This document shows positions 39,906 through 48,967 of a DNA stretch of 64,000 bases, in pieces. The notes beneath the pieces are model-generated. The model had not been told where the DNA came from. It searched no databases and was given only the letters and a program-made list of their open reading frames with translations. The position numbers and the translations under genes are program-made. Origin of the DNA: Agromyces luteolus. GTDB lineage: Bacteria; Actinomycetota; Actinomycetes; Actinomycetales; Microbacteriaceae. The first letter of the stretch is position 1. Each line of letters starts with the position of its first letter. The stretch is taken from positions 62,001-126,000 of the forward strand of contig NZ_WODA01000026.1 of NCBI RefSeq assembly GCF_009729855.1, written 5' to 3'.

Positions 39906-42900
39906 ATGTACCTGGCCGACGGCACGGTGGTCACGAGCGCGAGCGACCTCAAGAAGGCCTCCGACTGCGAGTTCGCGTTCCTGCGCGAGCTCGACGTGAA
40001 GCTCGGGCGCGAGACGCTGTTCGAGCCGGTGGCCGATGCCATGCTCGAGCGGGCCGGTCGCATGGGCGACGCGCACGAGCTGCGGATCCTCGACCGCTAC
40101 CGCGCCGAGTTCGGCGACGGCGTCGTCGAGATCGACCGGCCCGACCTGCGCGACGCCGAGCAGCTCGAGGCCGCGGTCGCGGCCACCCGTGCCGCGTTCG
40201 AGTCGGGTGCACCCGTCGTGTTCCAGGCGACCTTCGTCGACGACGGGTTCGTCGGATTCGCCGACTTCATCGTGCGCCAGCCCGACGGGCGCTACCTCGT
40301 CCAGGACTCCAAGCTCGCGCGCCGCGCGCGCGTCACGGCGCTGCTCCAGCTCGCGGCGTACGCCGCGCAGCTCGACCGCATCGGCGTGCCGCGGGCCGAC
40401 ACCGTCGAGCTGCTGCTCGGCGACGGCACGACGAGCACCCATCGGCTGGAGGACATCGAGCCGGTGTTCCTGCTCCGCCGCGAGCGCCTCCGCCAGATCG
40501 TCGACGAGCGCGTCGCCGCCGACGGTCCGGTCGAGTGGGGCGACCCGCGCTACGCGCTCGACGGGCGCTGCCCGACGTGCGACCTCGAGGTGCAGGCCAA
40601 CCGCGACCTGCTGCTCGTCGCCGGGCTCCGCATCACGCAGCGCGCGCATTTCCACTCCGCGGGCATCACGACGATCGACGCGCTCGCTGCCTCCGCCGGG
40701 CCGGTCGACGGCGTGATGGAGGCGACGCTCGAGGGCCTGCGCGTGCAGGCGCGGCTCCAGCTCGCCGCCGAGGCCGAGGCGCGCGCGGCCGAGGCATCCG
40801 GCGACCGCTCGCCCGACGACCCGCCGCTGCCGCCGCCCGTCGAGGTGCGCGAGCCGGGCGCGCTGGCGGCGATCCCCGAGCCCAACGCCGGCGACCTCTT
40901 CTTCGACTTCGAGGGCGACCCGCTCTACACCGAGGGCGCGGCGACGGAGTGGGGGCTCGACTACCTGTTCGGCATGATCGACGTCGACGAGGCGTTCACG
41001 CCGATCTGGGCGCACAGCTTCGCGGAGGAGCGCGAGGCGCTCGTGCGGTTCCTCGCGTTCGTGAAGGAGCGGCGGGAGCGCCACCCGAACCTGCACATCT
41101 ACCACTACGCGAGCTACGAGCGCACGCACCTCACCTCGATCGCCGCGCGCCACGGCGTCGGCGAGGCCGAGGTCGACCAGCTGCTGGCCGACGGCGTGCT
41201 CGTCGACCTGTACCCGATCGTCAAGCGTGCGGTGCGGGTCGGGAGCCGCTCGTACTCGATCAAGAAGCTCGAGCCGCTCTACATGGGCGAGAAGCTGCGC
41301 GAGGCCGACGTCAAGTCCGGCGGCGACTCGATCCTCGAGTACGTCCGCGCCCGCGAGCTCGCAGCGACGGGCGATGCCGAGGCCGCGCAGCTCGTGCTCG
41401 ACGACCTCGCGGAGTACAACGAGTACGACTGCGTCTCCACGCTTCGGCTCCGCGACTGGCTGCTCGGCCTCGCCCGGGAGCGCGGCGTCGCCCCGGTTCC
41501 GGCGCTCCTGCTCGTCGAGCCGACCGCGAAGCAGTACGCGGCGAGCCCCCTCGCGACCGAGTTGTCCGCGCTCGCCGGCAGTGCCGACGAGCGTCGCGAC
41601 GACCCCGATCGCACGGCGCTGGCCCTCGCGGCCGCCGCGATCGACTACCACGAGCGTGAGCTCAAGACCTTCTGGTGGGGCCACTTCTTCCGGGTCGAGC
41701 AGCCGCTCGAGGCGTGGGAGGACCACCGCGACGTGCTCGTCGTCGACCCCGCGCGCACGGTCGTGCTGCACGACTGGTACCGCGAGGGCCGGCAGCAGTT
41801 CGATCGCCGCGAGCTGCTGCTCCGCGGGCGCATCGCGCCCGGTTCGCGGTTCAGTGCGGGTGCCGAGCTCTACCTGCTGTACGACTGGCCGGCGCCGTTC
41901 CCGTCGTTCTCCCGGCGACCGGGTTCACGGGCCTGGGCCAAGGCCACGGTGCTCGAGGCGACGCCCGACGGCGTACGCATCGAGGAGCGGTCGACGGTCG
42001 ACGAGACGTGGCGCGACCTGCCGTTCGCGCTCGTGCCGGGCAACCCACCGCCCGCCGGGCGGCAGAAGGCCGCGATCGCGGAGTGGGCGCGGCCGATCGT
42101 CGACCGGCAGCCGGCCTGGCCGAAGGATGCCGCCGTCGACCTGCTGCGGCGCGTCCCGCCGCGCACCCGGTCCGGCGCGCTCGCACCGCTGCCCGATCAC
42201 GAGTACGTCGGCGCGGTCGTGCGGTCGCTCGGCGACCTCGACGACTCGTACCTCGCCGTGCAGGGCCCTCCCGGCACGGGCAAGACCTACGTCGCGGCGC
42301 ACGTGATCGCACGGCTCGTCGGCCACCACGGCTGGAGAGTCGGGGTCGTCGCCCAGTCGCACGCGGTCGTGGAGCACCTGCTCGACGCCGTCGTCGCCGC
42401 CGGGCTCGACCCGCGGCGCATCGCCAAGGCGCCGAAGAGCCGTGAGGACGACGCCGTGCGCGGCTGGACCGCGATCGAGAAGGACGGCATGTCGGCCTTC
42501 ATCGCCGCGAATCGCGACGCCGGGTTCGTCGTCGGCGGCACCGCGTGGGACTTCGCCAACGCCGACCGGGTCGGCCGCCGCGCGCTCGACGTCCTGGTCG
42601 TCGACGAGGCCGGGCAGTTCTCGCTCGCGTCGACGATCGCGGCCTCGGTCGCCGCCCGCCGGCTCCTGCTCCTCGGCGACCCGCAGCAGCTGCCGCAGGT
42701 GAGCCAGGGCACGCACCCCGAGCCCGTCGACATGTCCGCGCTGGGGTGGGTCGCCGACGGCCACGACGTGCTGCCCGCCGAGTTCGGCTACTTCCTGGCC
42801 GAGAGCCGGCGGATGCACCCGGAGCTCGCGGCATCCGTCTCCGCGCTCTCGTACGAGGGCGAGCTCGCATCGCACCCGTCCGCGGCCCTCCGCGGGATCG

Positions 42901-43448
42901 AGGGCGTCGAGCCGGGCCTGACCCCCGTTCCGATCGAGCACGAGGGCAACACGACCGAGTCGGTCGAGGAGGCCGCCGAGGTCGTCCGCATCGTCGGCTC
43001 GTTCCTCGGGCGCGCGTTCACCGGCATCGCGCACGGCGACGGCGAGCCGGTGGCCGCGCCGGCACGACCGCTGGCCCAGGCCGACATCATCGTCGTCACG
43101 CCGTACAACGCGCAGCTCGCCGTGGTGCGCGATGCACTCGACCGTGCGGGGTACACCGCCGTCCCGGTCGGCACCGTCGACAAGTTCCAGGGCCAGGAGG
43201 CCGCGGTCGCGATCGTCTCGCTCGCCGCGTCGTCGGCGGCGGCCGCCCCGCGCGGCGTCGAGTTCCTGCTGCTCAAGAACCGCCTGAACGTCGCGATCTC
43301 GCGCGCGCAAGTCGCCGCGTACCTGATCCACTCGCCCGGCCTGCTCGACGCGCTGCCCCGCACCCCGCAGGGCGTCGCGCAGCTCAGCGCGTTCGCGCGG
43401 CTCGTCGGCGTCGAACTGCCGGCGTGGGACCGCGAACCGGTCGGGTAG
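39906..43448 (+). CDS. TM0106-family RecB-like nuclease fused to RNase H-like and SF1 helicase domains
   Basis: This 1180-residue protein has three parts. Residues 1-270 are a RecB/Cas4-like nuclease with ADFIVRQPDGRYLVQDSKLA (the D...DxK metal site) and cysteines CPTC. Residues 320-540 are an RNase H-like exonuclease (LFFDFEGDP, YHYASYERTHL, EYNEYDCVSTLRLRDW). Residues 770-1160 are an SF1 (Dna2/Upf1-like) helicase: Walker A GPPGTGKT near 787, DEAG box VVDEAGQ near 900, GDPQQLPQ, TVDKFQGQEA and NVAISRA. All catalytic motifs look intact. TM0106-type proteins are implicated in DNA repair or defence, but no function has been fixed. Confidence 0.88.
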   Translation: MYLADGTVVTSASDLKKASDCEFAFLRELDVKLGRETLFEPVADAMLERAGRMGDAHELRILDRYRAEFGDGVVEIDRPDLRDAEQLEAAVAATRAAFESGAPVVFQATFVDDGFVGFADFIVRQPDGRYLVQDSKLARRARVTALLQLAAYAAQLDRIGVPRADTVELLLGDGTTSTHRLEDIEPVFLLRRERLRQIVDERVAADGPVEWGDPRYALDGRCPTCDLEVQANRDLLLVAGLRITQRAHFHSAGITTIDALAASAGPVDGVMEATLEGLRVQARLQLAAEAEARAAEASGDRSPDDPPLPPPVEVREPGALAAIPEPNAGDLFFDFEGDPLYTEGAATEWGLDYLFGMIDVDEAFTPIWAHSFAEEREALVRFLAFVKERRERHPNLHIYHYASYERTHLTSIAARHGVGEAEVDQLLADGVLVDLYPIVKRAVRVGSRSYSIKKLEPLYMGEKLREADVKSGGDSILEYVRARELAATGDAEAAQLVLDDLAEYNEYDCVSTLRLRDWLLGLARERGVAPVPALLLVEPTAKQYAASPLATELSALAGSADERRDDPDRTALALAAAAIDYHERELKTFWWGHFFRVEQPLEAWEDHRDVLVVDPARTVVLHDWYREGRQQFDRRELLLRGRIAPGSRFSAGAELYLLYDWPAPFPSFSRRPGSRAWAKATVLEATPDGVRIEERSTVDETWRDLPFALVPGNPPPAGRQKAAIAEWARPIVDRQPAWPKDAAVDLLRRVPPRTRSGALAPLPDHEYVGAVVRSLGDLDDSYLAVQGPPGTGKTYVAAHVIARLVGHHGWRVGVVAQSHAVVEHLLDAVVAAGLDPRRIAKAPKSREDDAVRGWTAIEKDGMSAFIAANRDAGFVVGGTAWDFANADRVGRRALDVLVVDEAGQFSLASTIAASVAARRLLLLGDPQQLPQVSQGTHPEPVDMSALGWVADGHDVLPAEFGYFLAESRRMHPELAASVSALSYEGELASHPSAALRGIEGVEPGLTPVPIEHEGNTTESVEEAAEVVRIVGSFLGRAFTGIAHGDGEPVAAPARPLAQADIIVVTPYNAQLAVVRDALDRAGYTAVPVGTVDKFQGQEAAVAIVSLAASSAAAAPRGVEFLLLKNRLNVAISRAQVAAYLIHSPGLLDALPRTPQGVAQLSAFARLVGVELPAWDREPVG

Positions 43449-43462
43449 TCGACCGGCCCGAC

Positions 43463-43900
43463 TCACCCGCCCGCGAGCTGCTCGACGGCCTTCGCGATGC
43501 GGCGCGCACGGGTCTCGGGCGCCTTGGCCTCCATGATCGCGTTCACGTGCGCCTTCCGATGGCTCGGCGCCAGGCGGTCGAACGCCTCCCGCGCGCCCGG
43601 CGTCGCGTCGAGCGCCGCCGCGAAGTCCTCGGGCGGCTCGACCGTGCGCGGCGCGGTGTCGAGTTCGAGTTCGACCGAGATCGGATCGCCGCCCGAGAGC
43701 CCGGTCGCGGCCCGCTTGTCCGAGCTGAACGGGATCAGGTGGCGACCGCCCATCACGGCGAGCGTGCTGCGGTACTCGTAGCCGTTGACCGTCACGACGA
43801 CGGGTGCCCGCCGGCCGCCGCCGAGCGCCTCGACCACCTCGGCCGGCACCTCGATGCCCGTGTTGCGGCCGGTCTGCGACAGCGTGGTCTCGAACTGCAT
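43463..43900 (-). CDS. YdeI/OmpD-associated-like protein with DUF1905 domain
   Basis: The 145-residue protein has a DUF1905 beta-barrel (residues 3-90; FETTLSQTGRNTGIEVPAEV and VTVNGYEYRSTLAVMGGRHL) and a C-terminal OmdA/YdeI helical motif (LDATPGAREAFDRLAPSHRK, then HVNAIMEAKAPETRARRIAK). The family is common in actinobacteria and its role is unknown; the tail resembles proteins that protect against cationic peptides in Bacillus. It converges with the nuclease-helicase gene. Confidence 0.85.
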   Translation of the reverse strand: MQFETTLSQTGRNTGIEVPAEVVEALGGGRRAPVVVTVNGYEYRSTLAVMGGRHLIPFSSDKRAATGLSGGDPISVELELDTAPRTVEPPEDFAAALDATPGAREAFDRLAPSHRKAHVNAIMEAKAPETRARRIAKAVEQLAGG

Positions 43901-43990
43901 GCTCCCGAGCCTCGCACTCGGAGGCCGGACGCGGAACCCCTGCCCGAGGCATCCGCGCCCTCGCTGGGAATACCGCACAGGATACCCGCG

Positions 43991-43996
43991 TAGGTT
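43991..43996 (+). promoter_or_regulatory. Leaderless-type -10 box (TAGGTT)
   Basis: TAGGTT is 6 nt before the ATG of the glutaredoxin gene at 44003. Confidence 0.5.
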
Positions 43997-44002
43997 ATTC
44001 GC

Positions 44003-44284
44003 ATGACCTCCCCCACCACCGACCTGAACCCCGCCCGCGTCACGATGTACGGCGCCGAGTGGTGCGGCGACTGCCGCCGCTCCAAGGCGCTGCTCGACCG
44101 CCGCGGCGTCGACTACGAGTACGTCGACCTCATGGTCGTCGCCGACGGCGCCGACCGCGCGAAGGCGATCTCGGGCCGCACCAACATCCCCGTCGTCGTG
44201 TTCCCCGACGGCACGCACTTCACCGAGCCCACCGACGCCGAGCTCGGCGCGAAGCTCGACGCCGTCGCCGCCCCCGCCGCCTGA
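44003..44284 (+). CDS. Glutaredoxin family protein, mycoredoxin-like
   Basis: The 93-residue thioredoxin-fold protein has the redox motif CGDC at Cys21-Cys24 (EWCGDCRRSKALL) and the cis-Pro region NIPVVVFPDG near 65. Mycoredoxins use mycothiol to reduce mixed disulfides in actinobacteria; their motif is more often CGYC or CxxC with other residues, so CGDC is a variant. It could regenerate the single-cysteine MsrB found at 13863, though nothing in the local layout links them. A leaderless -10 box sets the start. Confidence 0.85.
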   Translation: MTSPTTDLNPARVTMYGAEWCGDCRRSKALLDRRGVDYEYVDLMVVADGADRAKAISGRTNIPVVVFPDGTHFTEPTDAELGAKLDAVAAPAA

Positions 44285-44286
44285 GC

Positions 44287-45288
44287 TCAGGCGAGCGCGG
44301 GCATGACCTCGCGCTCGTAGAGCTCCAGGCCCGAGCGGTCGTACGCCGCCTCCGGGAAGTAGTGGATGGCGTAGCCGAGGCCACGCGAGCGCATGTCGAG
44401 GAGCTTCGCGACGACCTGCTCGGGCGTGCCGACCGCGATCGCCGCGTCGGACCGGAACTCGTGGATGAACTTCGCCGCCGCCTTCGGGCCGGCCGAGCCC
44501 GCCATGCGCGCCTCGATCGCCGCGAGGCGGCGCTCGACGTCGGCCTCGGTCTCGCCGATCACGGTGTTGAAGTTCGCGCTGCGGACGATCGAGCCGAAGT
44601 CGCGGCCGAGTCGCTCGGCGTGACCGCGCAGCACCTCGCTCTTGTGGCTGAACTCCTCGGGGCTGCCGTAGAAGTTCGTGTACGCGGCGTACTTCGCCGC
44701 GATCTTCAGCGTCACCTTCTCGCCGCCTCCGGCGACCCACATCGGGATCCCGCCGTCCTGCAGCGGCTGCGGCTGCACGATCGCGTCGTCGACCGTGTAG
44801 AACTCCCCGTCGAGCGTGGCCCGGCCCGTGGTCCACGCCTGGTGCATGATCTCGACGCCCTCGCGCAGCATGCGGAGCCGCTCGGGCGCGTGCGGGAACC
44901 CGTACCCGTACGCGCGCCACTCGTGCTCGTACCATCCGGCGCCGATGCCCATCTCGACGCGGCCGCCAGAGACGACGTCGACGGTGGCCGCGACCTTCGC
45001 CAGGTACGCCGGGTTCCGGTAGGCCATGCAGGTGCACATCTGGCCCAGCCGGACGCGCGAGGTCGACGCCGCGTACGCGGCCATGAGCGACCACGCCTCG
45101 TGGGTGGCCTCCGTCTCGCTCGGCACGGGGACGGTGTGGAAGTGGTCGTACACCCAGATCGACTCCCACGGCGAGCCCTCGCGGTCGGCGAACGCGGCCA
45201 GCCCGTGCATGGTCGACCAGTGGTCGGCCGGCTCGATGCCGACGAGGTCGTGACGCCAGCCCTGGGGAACGAAGAATCCGAATCGCAT
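44287..45288 (-). CDS. LLM class F420-dependent oxidoreductase
   Basis: The 333-residue TIM-barrel protein belongs to the luciferase-like monooxygenase superfamily, F420-dependent branch. Family marks are MRFGFFVPQGWRHDL at the start, VSGGRVEMGIGAGWYEHEW near 130 and the barrel strand VWVAGGGEKVTLKIAAKYA split near 200. It would transfer hydride from reduced F420 to an unknown substrate. It converges with the glutaredoxin gene (2 nt between stops). Confidence 0.9.
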   Translation of the reverse strand: MRFGFFVPQGWRHDLVGIEPADHWSTMHGLAAFADREGSPWESIWVYDHFHTVPVPSETEATHEAWSLMAAYAASTSRVRLGQMCTCMAYRNPAYLAKVAATVDVVSGGRVEMGIGAGWYEHEWRAYGYGFPHAPERLRMLREGVEIMHQAWTTGRATLDGEFYTVDDAIVQPQPLQDGGIPMWVAGGGEKVTLKIAAKYAAYTNFYGSPEEFSHKSEVLRGHAERLGRDFGSIVRSANFNTVIGETEADVERRLAAIEARMAGSAGPKAAAKFIHEFRSDAAIAVGTPEQVVAKLLDMRSRGLGYAIHYFPEAAYDRSGLELYEREVMPALA

Positions 45289-45363
45289 CGGGCCAGCCTA
45301 CGGTCGCGATCTCAGCGCCAGCACTGATGTCGGCGGGCCTTGACATCCGTACCGTCGGCGAAC

Positions 45364-45888
45364 ATGGCCCACACGATCGACCACGCGCACGTCCTCGTCG
45401 ACGAGCTCTCCGCCGTCGCGGTCACGAGCGGCGGGATCCGCGTCATCCACCTCTCGGGCGTCGCGACCTGCCCCAGCGAGCTGTGGCAGGTCGACATCGT
45501 CGCGGCCGGGCGTCCGCCCTTCATCGGCACGCCGGCCGGACGCCTCACCATCGGCCTGCGGTCGGCCCCGCCGCGACGGCGCGGCCGCTTCCGTGCCGTC
45601 CGCGTCCCCTTCGAGGCGATCATCGAGGACGAGCGCACGCACGAGGTCGAGGTGCACCTGGAGTGCCAGCCGGCCGTCGTGCTCCCGGTCCTCGAGGCCG
45701 ACGACTCGTTCGGGGCCGGTGCCCGGGCGACCGCACGCCGTCGCGCGGGCGCAGTGGGTCGTGCGATGCCCGTGGGCGCGCACGCGATGGCGGATGCCGC
45801 GGCGCAGGCGTCCGGCGCCCTGCGCGAGCGGTTCGCGGGGTTCGCGGCGTTCGCGGGGTTCGCGCCGGCGCTCGCGGTCGCCGTCTGA
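45364..45888 (+). CDS. Hypothetical protein
   Basis: I do not recognise this 174-residue protein. The first 110 residues look like a compact beta-rich domain (VAVTSGGIRVIHLSGVATC, LWQVDIVAAGRPPFIGTP, HEVEVHLECQPAVVLPVLEA). The tail is helical and low complexity, ending in a short Phe/Ala/Gly repeat (RFAGFAAFAGFAPA). I start at MAHTIDHAHV; an in-frame TTG eight codons earlier lacks support. It converges with the baeRF-like gene. Confidence 0.6.
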   Translation: MAHTIDHAHVLVDELSAVAVTSGGIRVIHLSGVATCPSELWQVDIVAAGRPPFIGTPAGRLTIGLRSAPPRRRGRFRAVRVPFEAIIEDERTHEVEVHLECQPAVVLPVLEADDSFGAGARATARRRAGAVGRAMPVGAHAMADAAAQASGALRERFAGFAAFAGFAPALAVAV

Positions 45889-45909
45889 CGACCGGGACCG
45901 GACTCCGGG

Positions 45910-47094
45910 TCACGCGAGGGCGAACCGCAGCTCCGCCATCGCGGGCCCCGACCACACGGCGGTCTCGAGGTCGTCGCCGCGCACCGTGACGACCTTCCCG
46001 CCGCGCGCGATGACGAGCATCGCGAGCTGGGGCAGGAGGTCCCCGGCGTGCCGGCCGTCGGACAGCGTCTCGCCGTTGCCGTGGTCGGTCGCGAACTCGA
46101 TCGCGCCCGACTCGTGGTCGAGCGTCCCGTTCACCGACGTGGTGAAGTCGAACCAGAGCCGCTCGACGGCGCCGTCGGCCGCGAGTCGGCCGATCGCGGC
46201 GAGGTCGCGCTCGACGCGGCCGGCGCTGCCGTCCGCGAGGCCCGTCAGTGCCGTCTTCGCCTCGTTCACGTTGAGCTGCGCGAGCTGCTGGCGCAGCTGC
46301 GCGTCGATCTCGGCCGCGCCGAGCCGGTCGGCACCGCCCTGCACGCCGACCACCCGTCGGCCGTTGTGGGCGCGATCGAGGAACGAGCTGAGCAGCGGCT
46401 CGGCCGCGAACACGAACAGCGGCACCCTGGCCTCGGGATCGTGCTCCTGCAGTTCGTGCCAGACGGCGTCGGCGACGCGCTTGGCGTAGATGTCGTGGAT
46501 CTCCGGGCGACGGTCGTCCTCGTTCATCCCGCGATCGCCGTGGCCGCCGCGGCGGCGCTGCCCGACGTCGCCGGGCACGCGGTTGGCGGCGTCGTCGAGG
46601 TTGCGGGGCAGGCTGGGATCGAGCGGCATCTGCTCGGCCCTGGCGGTCGGGAGCGCGTGCCAGAGCGCCCACTCGTTCGAGGAGAGGGTGACCGCGAAGG
46701 CCTCCTGGTCCTGGCTTGGCGCCCGGAGCAACTGCCCGAGCACGAAGTGCGCGCCCACGTGGACGGCGTCGTCGAGGCGGTTCGGCAGGACGTAGACGTC
46801 CGTGAATCCGGGCGCGACGAAGATCGCGAGCGAACGGGAGAGCCCCGCCCAGAGCGTGCGGTCGGCGAGCACGGCGTCGCGCTCGGACTTGAGCGCGTCG
46901 ACCTCGCCCGCCTCGGACCCGTCGATGCGGATCCGGTCGATGGCCTCGTCGAACGCGCTCTTCACGGCCACCTCGGCGCGCTCGCGCTCGCTGACCACGG
47001 GTGACGTGGCCGCGTAGATCGTGATCGCGGGGTGGTGCTCGCCCGCCAGCGTCGAGAAATCGGTCGTGGTGGGCAGTTCGTGGTGAACGGTCAT
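45910..47094 (-). CDS. baeRF-like protein (archaeo-eukaryotic release factor fold)
   Basis: The 394-residue protein resembles bacterial homologues of eRF1-type release factors. A central eRF1-like domain (about 110-200) is followed by an L7Ae/pelota-like domain with VPLFVFAAEPLLSSFLDRAH and VVGVQGGADRLGAAEIDAQL. Proteins of the baeRF families are predicted to act on ribosomes or in stress and defence contexts, mostly without experimental proof. The insertion GDVGQRRRGGHGDRGMNEDD (about 178-197) is charged and probably a flexible loop in place of the catalytic GGQ-like site. The ATG has GGGGGAGGGA upstream. Confidence 0.7.
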   Translation of the reverse strand: MTVHHELPTTTDFSTLAGEHHPAITIYAATSPVVSERERAEVAVKSAFDEAIDRIRIDGSEAGEVDALKSERDAVLADRTLWAGLSRSLAIFVAPGFTDVYVLPNRLDDAVHVGAHFVLGQLLRAPSQDQEAFAVTLSSNEWALWHALPTARAEQMPLDPSLPRNLDDAANRVPGDVGQRRRGGHGDRGMNEDDRRPEIHDIYAKRVADAVWHELQEHDPEARVPLFVFAAEPLLSSFLDRAHNGRRVVGVQGGADRLGAAEIDAQLRQQLAQLNVNEAKTALTGLADGSAGRVERDLAAIGRLAADGAVERLWFDFTTSVNGTLDHESGAIEFATDHGNGETLSDGRHAGDLLPQLAMLVIARGGKVVTVRGDDLETAVWSGPAMAELRFALA

Positions 47095-47199
47095 ACGTCC
47101 CTCCCCCAGGTCCGGCGACATCGTCGTCGCGTGTCCTTCAGCCTAGGAACCTCGACGCGGAAGCGACAGCCCCATTCGTCCACCACACGGGACGGCGCG

Positions 47200-47235
47200 T
47201 CGAACGGGCCCCGCGCGATCGCGGGGCCCGTTCGA
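47200..47235 (-). terminator. Strong intrinsic terminator of the BBE flavoenzyme gene
   Basis: A perfect 16-bp stem (TCGAACGGGCCCCGCG and its complement) with a CGAT loop lies 13 nt past the stop codon at 47248. It lacks a U-tract, the common actinobacterial form. Confidence 0.75.
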
Positions 47236-47247
47236 TGCGTGACCGGG

Positions 47248-48726
47248 TCAGCGGCCGACGGGGTGGTTCGAGCGGATGACCCCCGTGGGGTCCACCGCGT
47301 GCTTGATCGCGCGCAGCCGCGCGAGCCGACCCTCGTCGCCGAAGAACCGCGAACCCGTCGTCCGGCGCTCGACGAAGTTCAGGTACTCGACGGGAGCGCG
47401 CCACGGCTCGATGCGCGAGAGCAGTCGCCCGAGTGAGGCGACGACGGCCTCGATCGTCTCGGGCGCGGCGATCCCGACGCCGTAGACGAGGTACTCGGCC
47501 TCGAGACCGCCGACGGCCCCGGGGATCGGCAGGCCGCGATCGGCGGCCACCTCGAGCGCGGCCGACGGCGCGAACGCCCCGCCGAGGTGGCGGATCTCGG
47601 CCGACAGCAGCATGGTGTCGGCGTCCGGGCCGACGGCGGCGGCGAACGCGCGGACCGCGTCGGCGGGCAGGTCGGCGAGCATCATGCCGTCGCCGTGCCC
47701 CGGGGTCGGGCCGGGCGGGTCCATGTGCAGCTGCAACAGCTCGGCGGGCGCCTGCGGGTGCACGGAATCCATCGCGGGACCCAGCGCCCGCAGCGGGGCG
47801 AGCAGCGCGTCGGCGCGATCGGGCGACTCCTGGATGACGGCCTCGACGAGCACGAACGACTGCCCGGAGAGGAAGGGCGGCAGCTCGGGCATGGGCGGGA
47901 AGCGCAGCACGCGACCGACCGACGTGACCGTGTCGGGCACCGAGCGCGTCCACTCGGCCCACGCCTGCAGCACCTCCTCGGTGCGCTCGATCGGGAAGAA
48001 CAGCGAGCCCGCGACGACCTGCTCGATCTCGAACAGACCGAACTCGAGCGCCGTCACGACGCCGAAGTCGCCGCCGCCGCCGCGAACGGCCCAGAACAGC
48101 TCGGCATCATGCTGCGCGTCGACCCGGCGGAACTCGCCGTCGGCGGTCACGAGCTCGACGGCCGTCACGTGGTTGGCCGCGAGGCCGTGCGCGCGTCCCA
48201 GGAAGGAGACGCCGCCGCCGAGCGTGTAGCCGACCACGCCCACGTCGTGGCTGGAGCCGGCGAGCGCGGCGAGGCCGTGCGGCGCGGTCGCGGCGACGAC
48301 GTCGCCCCAGAGCACGCCGGGCTCGACGCGCGCGATGCGCTGGGTGGGCCGGACCTCGACCGCGCGCAGCTCGTGCGTGCGGAGGAGGATCGCGTCCGCG
48401 AGCCCATGGCCCTCGGCGAGCGGCGCGGCGTTGTGGCCGGTGGCCTGCGGCGCGACGGCGAGCCCGAGCTCGCGTGCGGCGCGGACGGTGCGGGCGACGT
48501 CGGCGACGGATGCCGCGACGACGACCGCGGCGGGACGCTGGTCGACGGCGAGGTTCCAGGCGAGGCGGTCGGCGTCGTAGCCGGCTTCGCCCGGCAGCGA
48601 GAGGCGGCCGTCGAGGCGCTCGGCGAGCAGCGCGAACGACTCGCGGAGCGACATGGCGGGGGCGGTGGTGGTGTCGGTGGCCGCCGCGGTCTCGGCCGCG
48701 ACGGTCTGGGAGGCAAGCGGGTTCAC
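47248..48726 (-). CDS. FAD-linked oxidase with BBE domain
   Basis: The 492-residue flavoenzyme is of the berberine-bridge-enzyme type. The FAD-binding domain has PQATGHNAAPLAEGHGL (near 100) with the His that is covalently bound to FAD in this family, and SHDVGVVGYTLGGGVSFLGR near 165. The substrate domain ends in a BBE motif RLARLRAIKHAVDPTGVIRS with the C-terminal Asn (SNHP). It oxidises alcohols or sugars with oxygen; the substrate is unknown. I start at the GTG giving VNPLASQTV because AAAGGA lies 8 nt upstream; the first 25 residues are Ala/Thr-rich and disordered. Confidence 0.9.
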   Translation of the reverse strand: MNPLASQTVAAETAAATDTTTAPAMSLRESFALLAERLDGRLSLPGEAGYDADRLAWNLAVDQRPAAVVVAASVADVARTVRAARELGLAVAPQATGHNAAPLAEGHGLADAILLRTHELRAVEVRPTQRIARVEPGVLWGDVVAATAPHGLAALAGSSHDVGVVGYTLGGGVSFLGRAHGLAANHVTAVELVTADGEFRRVDAQHDAELFWAVRGGGGDFGVVTALEFGLFEIEQVVAGSLFFPIERTEEVLQAWAEWTRSVPDTVTSVGRVLRFPPMPELPPFLSGQSFVLVEAVIQESPDRADALLAPLRALGPAMDSVHPQAPAELLQLHMDPPGPTPGHGDGMMLADLPADAVRAFAAAVGPDADTMLLSAEIRHLGGAFAPSAALEVAADRGLPIPGAVGGLEAEYLVYGVGIAAPETIEAVVASLGRLLSRIEPWRAPVEYLNFVERRTTGSRFFGDEGRLARLRAIKHAVDPTGVIRSNHPVGR

Positions 48727-48967
48727 TGGTGGTCCTTTCACGGGGTGATGGTCGCGGGCCGGGCGGCGGCCGTCCAGGCCAGGTCCGACGGCCGCCCGGA
48801 TCACCGGGGGCGCTCACGACACGAGTTCCATCCAATGGGGCGGGAGGCCCTCGAGGATCAGGAGGATCCCGCCGATCCGCTCAGGGTTATCCCGCGCATC
48901 CGCCGACGTCTCGGCCTGCGCCCACCCGCCCGGAATACCGCGCCCGCGGGCCCGGTTGCAGTGGGGG

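Noticed and set aside
43966-44002. GGGAAT upstream of the glutaredoxin gene, considered as a SigH/SigR stress promoter.
   Set aside because: The distance to GTT is 22 nt, which does not fit the expected spacing; a leaderless -10 box explains the start better.
45340-45363. TTGACA at 45340 just before the gene at 45364, considered as a -35 box.
   Set aside because: The nearest -10-like sequence, TACCGT, is only 4 nt downstream, far from the needed 16-18 nt.
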